Source of the DNA: Ciceribacter sichuanensis
Lineage (GTDB): Bacteria; Pseudomonadota; Alphaproteobacteria; Rhizobiales; Rhizobiaceae
Reading direction: 5' to 3'
DNA: 64,000 nucleotides
Assembly: GCF_024055605.1 (NCBI RefSeq)
Contig: NZ_JAMXLX010000001.1
Span: forward strand, 1,054,001 to 1,118,000
The position numbers and the translations under genes are program-made. This document shows positions 59,725 to 64,000 of this stretch, piece after piece; positions within the stretch are counted from its first letter, which is position 1; each line of letters starts with the position of its first letter. Below the pieces are notes generated by a model. It saw only the letters and a list, made by a program, of their open reading frames with translations, did no database searches and had not been told where the DNA came from.

Positions 59725-60579
59725 GTGAACCAGCAGTTGCCCGACAACGCCGCCGTCAGCCTTGCAACATTACGCGATACGGATCGTGATCGCTATCTTG
59801 CCTGTCTTCTGTCACCAGCGGAGAAACGCGGAGCGCTGGCTGCACTCTATGCCTTCAATGCGGAAATTGCCCGGATCCGCGATCTTGTCCGTGAACCCCT
59901 GCCGGGCGAAGTTAGGCTGCAATACTGGCGCGACCTTCTGGCCGGCTCGGGACATGGCTCCACCGAGGCCAATCCGCTTGCTGCCGAACTGCTGAGAGCC
60001 ATCAAGGAACACCGGTTGCCGGTCGCGGCACTGCAAGGCATGGTCGATGCGCGGGTTTTCGATCTCTATGACGATCCGGTTGAGACTACGGCTATGCTTG
60101 AGGGTTATGCCGGCGAGACTGCTGCGGCGCTGATCCAGCTTGCCAGTCTGGTGCTTGATCCGGCCGCCGCGCCAGCCTGCGCGGATATCGCAGGGCATGC
60201 GGGTGTCGCTCAGGCCATTGCCGGGGCGACGCTGCTGATGCCGACCCACCGTGCCCGTGGTCAGCTTTTCCTGCCGCTGCAAATTCTCTCGGCTGTCGGA
60301 CTGGACCGTGATACATTCCTTGCCGGCAAGGATAAGGAGCGGATCGGAGCCGCCGTGGAGGCTTTCGCGGGTCTCGGCCTCGATCACTTGCGCAAGGCGC
60401 GCACCGAGGGCAAACTGCCGCGCAGTATCGTTTCCGCCTATCTGCCGGTGGCGCTGGCGGAACCCGTGCTTCTTGCGGCGCAGCGCGCTCGCGCTGCTGT
60501 TTTCGAAGGGGACATCAGGCTGGCCCAGTGGCGCCGGCAGCTAAAAATGATGCGCGCGGCCTATGCCGGGCGATTCTGA
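59725..60579 (+). CDS. Squalene/phytoene synthase-family protein, NDUFAF6-like
   Basis: 284 residues with the trans-isoprenyl synthase fold: AALYAFNAEIARIRDLV, QYWRDLLAG, then DLYDDPVETTAMLEGYAGETAAALIQL (in parts) and VGVAQAIAGATLL-type segment. The two aspartate-rich substrate motifs of true squalene or phytoene synthases (DxxxD) are reduced: the first appears as AEIARIRD, the second is missing, so prenyl transfer is doubtful. It fits the NDUFAF6-like branch instead. Start is GTG with CCGGAGATTTCC ahead. Third in the secDF-Mth938 transcript. Confidence 0.82.
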   Translation: MNQQLPDNAAVSLATLRDTDRDRYLACLLSPAEKRGALAALYAFNAEIARIRDLVREPLPGEVRLQYWRDLLAGSGHGSTEANPLAAELLRAIKEHRLPVAALQGMVDARVFDLYDDPVETTAMLEGYAGETAAALIQLASLVLDPAAAPACADIAGHAGVAQAIAGATLLMPTHRARGQLFLPLQILSAVGLDRDTFLAGKDKERIGAAVEAFAGLGLDHLRKARTEGKLPRSIVSAYLPVALAEPVLLAAQRARAAVFEGDIRLAQWRRQLKMMRAAYAGRF

Positions 60580-60659
60580 TCGCGGTCAAATTCGCGCAAG
60601 GCTCGGCTGTTATCGCTTCTCCCGCCGCCGGAATACCGGCCTGGAATTGGAGGCATGGC

Positions 60660-61121
60660 GTGAGCTTGGTCACTTGGACGCTGATATTAGTGCTGGTTGC
60701 GGTCTTCGCGTACTATTCGACGCGTATGACGAAGCGGGCTGCCGAGGACAATCTGCATGACACGGGCCTCGCCATCATGGAATTCGGTCGTGCCTTTCCC
60801 AAGGAGGCGATTCGCAATCTCCACGCCACGGCCGATGGCAAGGTGGTTTTCGTGCGCCTGCACGACAACAAGGCCGGCTTCATGCGCAGTCTTCGTGGCC
60901 ACTATGCCTGCCATCTGATCGAGCCGGGCACCGTCCGGGTACGCGATCTTGCGAATGGGCGTGGCTTTGCCATCGAGTTCCTCGATGCGCCGTTCCACAA
61001 TGGCGAATTCGCCTTTGCGTCGGCATCGGAAGCTGCGGAGGTCTCGCTCTGGCTGCTTGGAAACTACGTCGCCCCGGCCGGACGCGACACGCCGCCCGCT
61101 GGCGCTTTGCCGACCGCCTGA
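60660..61121 (+). CDS. Membrane-anchored protein of unknown function
   Basis: 153 residues. One N-terminal transmembrane helix (SLVTWTLILVLVAVFAYYST), then a globular domain: DTGLAIMEFGRAFPKEAIRNLH, VVFVRLHDNKAGFMRSL, HYACHLIEPGTVRVRDL and FAIEFLDAPFHNGEFAFAS. No named family recognised. The start is a GTG at 60660, decided by a perfect GGAGG six bases before it; the upstream 44 codons of the open frame overlap or follow the synthase gene and look non-coding. Last gene of the secDF transcript, ending just before a RIME element. Confidence 0.72.
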   Translation: MSLVTWTLILVLVAVFAYYSTRMTKRAAEDNLHDTGLAIMEFGRAFPKEAIRNLHATADGKVVFVRLHDNKAGFMRSLRGHYACHLIEPGTVRVRDLANGRGFAIEFLDAPFHNGEFAFASASEAAEVSLWLLGNYVAPAGRDTPPAGALPTA

Positions 61122-61131
61122 TTTTCGCTAG

Positions 61132-61231
61132 CGCATCGGCCCGAAAATCGGAACCGATTTTCGGGCCGATGCGTAGATTCAAGATGTTAGAGCGTCCTTT
61201 GTGCGTCCATTTGAACGCACGGCGCTCTAGC
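61132..61231 (+). repeat. RIME-like element, copy 3 (complete)
   Basis: First palindrome: perfect 19-base arms (61132-61150 and 61155-61173) CGCATCGGCCCGAAAATCG / CGATTTTCGGGCCGATGCG around GAAC. Second palindrome: TTAGAGCG ... CGCTCTA (about 61188-61230) around GTGCGTCC / AACGCAC. The two-palindrome mosaic layout of about 100 bp is that of RIME1. Confidence 0.85.
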
Positions 61232-61278
61232 GGCATGGCGCTCAGGGACACTCGTCTTTGTGGCCTCTATCCCAACCC

Positions 61279-61313
61279 AAAAAAGAGCCGCTACCTGATA
61301 ACAGGAAGCGGTT
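61279..61313 (-). terminator. Terminator after trmFO
   Basis: On the minus strand: ACCGCTTCCTG - TTAT - CAGGTAGCGGC (one mismatch) followed by CTCTTTTTT, 35 bases after the trmFO stop. Confidence 0.8.
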
Positions 61314-61347
61314 CCGCAAATTCGTTATGCTTTCGACGTCGTTGGGC

Positions 61348-62763
61348 TCAGCTATCGGCTGAACCAAGCCAGGTCTTGCAGTCGGCCAGCGCGCGGGCGG
61401 CTACGAGCTGCCGCTTCATGATCGTCTTGTCCTTGCCGCGGAAGCGCTTGACGCCCTCCGGCTTGACAATCGATCCCGGCTCAAGTTCCGGGAACAGGCC
61501 GAAATTGATGTTCATCGGCTGGAAAGAACGCTTGCCCGGTTCTTCGTCGCTGACGATGTGCCCGCCGGTGATGTGGTTGAGAAGCGAGCCGAGCGCAGTT
61601 GTCGCCGGCGGCAGCCGGACAGCCTCGCCCTTGCGCTCCGCTGCGGCAAACCTGCCGGCCAACAGACCAACCGATGCGCTTTCGACGTACCCCTCGCAGC
61701 CGGTGATCTGACCAGCGAACCGAAGACCCGGGCGGCTCTTAAGCTGCAGCGAGGCATCGAGCAGGACCGGGGAATGGATGTAGGTGTTCCGATGCAGGCC
61801 GCCGAGGCGTGCGAATTCCGCATTCTCAAGGCCCGGAATCATCCGGAAGATCTCGGCTTGTGCGCCATAGCGGAGCTTGGTCTGGAAACCGACCATGTTG
61901 TAGAGCGTGCCGAGTGCATTGTCCTGACGCAACTGTACTACCGCATAGGCCTTGACGGTCGGGTTGTGCGCATTGGTGAGGCCCATCGGCTTCATCGGAC
62001 CATGGCGGAGGGTCTCGCGGCCCCGTTCAGCCATGACTTCGATCGGCAGGCAGCCGTCGAAATAGGGCGTACCCTCCCATTCCTTGAAGCCGACGGCGTC
62101 ACCCGCAATGAGCGCATCGACGAAGGCATTGTACTGTGCCTCGTCCATCGGGCAATTGATGTAGTCCTTGCCAGTGCCGCCCGGTCCAACCTTGTCGTAG
62201 CGCGACTGATACCAGCAGACATCCATGTCGATGCTGTCACGATAGACGATGGGAGCGATGGCGTCGAAGAAGGCCAGCGCATCCTCGCCGGTCTCGGCGC
62301 GGATGGCCTCGGCGAGATCCGGCGAGGTGAGGGGGCCGGTTGCAACGATCGCAAGCCCCCATTCCTTCGGAGGAAGGCCACGAACTTCCTCGCGAACGAC
62401 GGTGATGAGCGGATGCGTGGAAATCGCCTCTGTAACGGCAGCGGAAAAGCCGTCGCGGTCGACGGCAAGCGCGCCGCCGGCCGGAACCTGATGCTTGTCC
62501 GCGCAGGCCATGATCAGTGAACCGGCAAGTCGCATTTCCGCATGGATCACGCCGACGGCGTTTGAGGTCGCGTCGTCCGAACGAAAGGAGTTGGAGCAGA
62601 CAAGTTCTGCGAGATCGTCCGTTTTATGGGCGTCCGTGCCGCGCACGCCGCGCATTTCGTGCAGGATAACCGGCACGCCAGTCTGCGCCGCCTGCCAGGC
62701 GGCCTCCGAACCGGCGAGCCCGCCGCCGATCACGTGAATGGGGGAAATGGTGGTGTTTGTCAT
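61348..62763 (-). CDS. trmFO: Methylenetetrahydrofolate-tRNA-(uracil-5-)-methyltransferase TrmFO
   Basis: 471 residues. FAD-binding loop [14 protein letters not shown] at the N terminus, then TrmFO-specific [19 protein letters not shown] (in parts), [16 protein letters not shown] and the C-terminal [12 protein letters not shown]. Uses methylene-THF and FADH2 to form the T54 ribothymidine of tRNAs (the gidA-related alternative to TrmA). Start at [10 protein letters not shown]; the 12 upstream residues of the open frame are not conserved. Terminator upstream (62826-62850) isolates it from the DUF1127 gene. Confidence 0.95.
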   Translation of the reverse strand: MTNTTISPIHVIGGGLAGSEAAWQAAQTGVPVILHEMRGVRGTDAHKTDDLAELVCSNSFRSDDATSNAVGVIHAEMRLAGSLIMACADKHQVPAGGALAVDRDGFSAAVTEAISTHPLITVVREEVRGLPPKEWGLAIVATGPLTSPDLAEAIRAETGEDALAFFDAIAPIVYRDSIDMDVCWYQSRYDKVGPGGTGKDYINCPMDEAQYNAFVDALIAGDAVGFKEWEGTPYFDGCLPIEVMAERGRETLRHGPMKPMGLTNAHNPTVKAYAVVQLRQDNALGTLYNMVGFQTKLRYGAQAEIFRMIPGLENAEFARLGGLHRNTYIHSPVLLDASLQLKSRPGLRFAGQITGCEGYVESASVGLLAGRFAAAERKGEAVRLPPATTALGSLLNHITGGHIVSDEEPGKRSFQPMNINFGLFPELEPGSIVKPEGVKRFRGKDKTIMKRQLVAARALADCKTWLGSADS

Positions 62764-62825
62764 GGCCGGCTGCTTATCACGGGCAGGCCCGGCTTCCAAT
62801 CATTTCCATTCCGGGTCCCGGAATC

Positions 62826-62850
62826 AAAAACGGCGCCGAATGGCGCCGTT
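62826..62850 (-). terminator. Terminator after the first DUF1127 gene
   Basis: Perfect stem AACGGCGCC / GGCGCCGTT with a four-base loop; on the minus strand a T run follows. Confidence 0.85.
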
Positions 62851-62878
62851 CACGAAGCTTTCGCTGCTGCCTTATCGA

Positions 62879-63022
62879 TTAACGAAAGGAGCGCGAAGCG
62901 ATGTTACGGATTTCGTAACGGGTGATGCCGATGTCAGAGAGCGCCTGGTTGGACAGGTTGCCCAGTTCGGCCATCGTGCGGCGGTAGCTAATCCAGTTCT
63001 TTGCAATGCGGATCGGGTTCAT
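62879..63022 (-). CDS. DUF1127 small arginine-rich protein
   Basis: 47 residues, too short for most gene finders: MNPIRIAKNWISYRRTMAEL, then LSNQALSDIGITRYEI and a basic tail. The DUF1127 pattern is W..YR..(x)EL..L....L.DIGI.R..I. Such proteins are abundant in alphaproteobacteria; work in Agrobacterium links small DUF1127 proteins to RNA turnover and to phosphate and carbon metabolism. GAGGAA six bases before ATG 63022 decides this start over ATG 63028. Confidence 0.88.
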   Translation of the reverse strand: MNPIRIAKNWISYRRTMAELGNLSNQALSDIGITRYEIRNIASRSFR

Positions 63023-63227
63023 GGTCATTTCCTCGAGTGTTATCTTTTGCGCTGGTCTTGCGGCTCATTCCGCATCAGCGATTGACCTTCTTATACGCCC
63101 GTAAAACAAGATTGTGCAGTGCAAATTATAAGCGACTGCCATGCATTTGTGCAGGGGGATGGCGCATATGGAGGCAGAGGGCAAGAAATAGGCACGCCTT
63201 CGGGCTGTGCGAGGAAACGTCAGGCAA

Positions 63228-63261
63228 ACAAAAAAGCCCCCCGAAACGGGAGGCCTTTTTC
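63228..63261 (-). terminator. Terminator after the second DUF1127 gene
   Basis: On the minus strand GGCCTCCCG - TTTC - GGGGGGCT with T run; lies 20 bases after the stop codon. Confidence 0.8.
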
Positions 63262-63281
63262 AAGGTCTAACGCTGGCTGGA

Positions 63282-63428
63282 TCAGCCGGCGACGGCCTGA
63301 CGCGCAACGCGACGGATTTCTTCACGGCCAATGCCGAGGTCGCGAAGTTCGCGGTCGGTCATGCGGCCGAGTTCGGTTACGGTCTGACGATATTTGCGCC
63401 AGTTGTTGAGCGAGCGAGCGAAGTTCAT
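63282..63428 (-). CDS. DUF1127 small arginine-rich protein (second copy)
   Basis: 48 residues: MNFARSLNNWRKYRQTVTEL, then GRMTDRELRDLGIGREEIRRVARQA. Same family as the neighbour at 62879-63022, about 40 per cent similar by eye. AAAGAGG before the ATG at 63428. The pair is on one strand with a terminator between them, so each is transcribed separately. Confidence 0.9.
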   Translation of the reverse strand: MNFARSLNNWRKYRQTVTELGRMTDRELRDLGIGREEIRRVARQAVAG

Positions 63429-63696
63429 GATGTGCCTCTTTTCTATCTCTGTGGCGCTCCTCTTTAGGGCGCCTCCTGATCTCATGACACTAATATATGC
63501 TGCGTCGCGAAAGAGATGAAGGCTCAAACCTGTATGACACCTATGCGAATGACGCATGGGGCAATGGTTGATGATTGGTAAATTGCCGAATTTTTTGGCG
63601 AGCAATGCAGCATCGCAGGTTCGGTGATATGGGTGGGGAAGTTCTTTCGCGATGCACAAGATCGACGAAGTGCAACGAAACGCCAGCGAACGGCGC

Positions 63697-63825
63697 AAAA
63701 AAATAACGCTCACCGGGGGAGGAGGTCCGGTGAGCGTCATTTTGGGAGACCTGCGACTGGGAGGAGGAGTGTCGCTGGTCAAATCGACACTGTGCTGGGA
63801 GGAGGAGTGCACAGGCCGAAACTGT
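63697..63825 (-). ncRNA. Small RNA with three anti-Shine-Dalgarno hairpin loops, alpha-r14/NfeR1-like
   Basis: Three hairpins in a row on the minus strand, each with the motif CCTCCTCCC in its loop: stem CTGTGC/GCACAG (63790-63814), stem GCGAC/GTCGC (63753-63775) and a terminator stem AACGCTCACCGG-type / CCGGTGAGCGT (63705-63737) ending in a T run. The three motifs are at 63797-63805, 63759-63767 and 63717-63725. This is the described architecture of the alpha-r14 family (NfeR1 in Sinorhizobium), which represses many mRNAs. The 5' end near 63825 is an estimate; no clear promoter was found. Confidence 0.75.
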
Positions 63826-64000
63826 CAGGTGGATCATCCACCGAATATCTCCGGAACCAGATTGGCTCCTCGTGATCTCGTTGAATTCTGTATACCTCAT
63901 ATATTCGCTTTTGTGCAGTGCGATATATTCATGGAAGCCATGCGCAAGATGCATGGTGTCCCTTCCGAGGGGCGTGGCGGGTGGCGATTTGGCGATTGTC

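Overview
The window is a continuous piece of core chromosome from a member of the Rhizobiaceae (Rhizobium / Agrobacterium / Ensifer-like alphaproteobacterium). The evidence is gene content seen only or mainly in that family (an ExoR-type Sel1 protein, a PopZ-type protein next to valS, a DUF1127 pair, a PilZ/GGDEF-rich repertoire), high GC at third codon positions, and three copies of a two-palindrome intergenic repeat that matches the Rhizobium-specific intergenic mosaic element (RIME). I see no insertion sequence, integrase, prophage, plasmid gene or CRISPR array. The three tRNA genes are intact and are not flanked by foreign-looking DNA.

Layout. 0-8.4 kb: universal stress protein, CinA-like protein, WrbA, a PilZ protein, tRNA-Leu, a secreted unknown, TrkH, threonine dehydratase IlvA, an alpha/beta hydrolase, a HlyU-family protein. 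8.5-15 kb: an ammonium-transporter domain fused to HAMP-like, PAS, GGDEF and EAL domains; a second membrane diguanylate cyclase; an azoreductase/LysR divergent pair; RIME debris. 15-24.4 kb: a Tat-exported cyclic phosphodiesterase/nucleotidase, a second PilZ protein, an Lrp/alanine dehydrogenase divergent pair, DUF1203 and DUF4344 proteins, and a cysteine synthase - AlaX - (mercaptopyruvate sulfurtransferase fused to GNAT) operon. 24.4-38.7 kb: photolyase, tRNA-Asn, tRNA-Cys, small proteins, a PIMT-like methyltransferase followed by TolC, PopZ, ValS, a FadL-type porin, ExoR, exonuclease III and ErpA. 38.8-61.1 kb: a long, dense, mostly co-directional housekeeping run: dgt, argS, a SPOR protein, nagZ, scpA, scpB, an orphan ABC ATPase, tatABC, serS, surE, pcm, an NlpD-like LysM/LytM lipoprotein, then yajC, secDF, a Mth938/NDUFAF3-like protein, a squalene/phytoene-synthase-like (NDUFAF6-like) protein and a membrane-anchored unknown; only a DUF815 ATPase is inverted. 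61.1-64 kb: RIME, trmFO, two DUF1127 genes, and an unannotated small RNA candidate on the minus strand.

How the genes fit together. Protein export and envelope growth dominate the right half (Tat, YajC/SecDF, SPOR, NagZ, NlpD-like, TolC, FadL). Chromosome segregation and polarity appear as ScpA/ScpB and PopZ. Cyclic-di-GMP signalling appears as two synthesis/degradation proteins and two PilZ receptors in the first 18 kb. The most notable features are the Amt-GGDEF-EAL fusion, the minus-strand RNA with three hairpins that each display a CCTCCTCCC anti-Shine-Dalgarno loop (resembling the alpha-r14 / NfeR1 family), the sulfurtransferase-GNAT fusion, and the adjacent pair of homologues of mitochondrial complex I assembly factors. 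I do not see a convincing wholly new multi-gene system.
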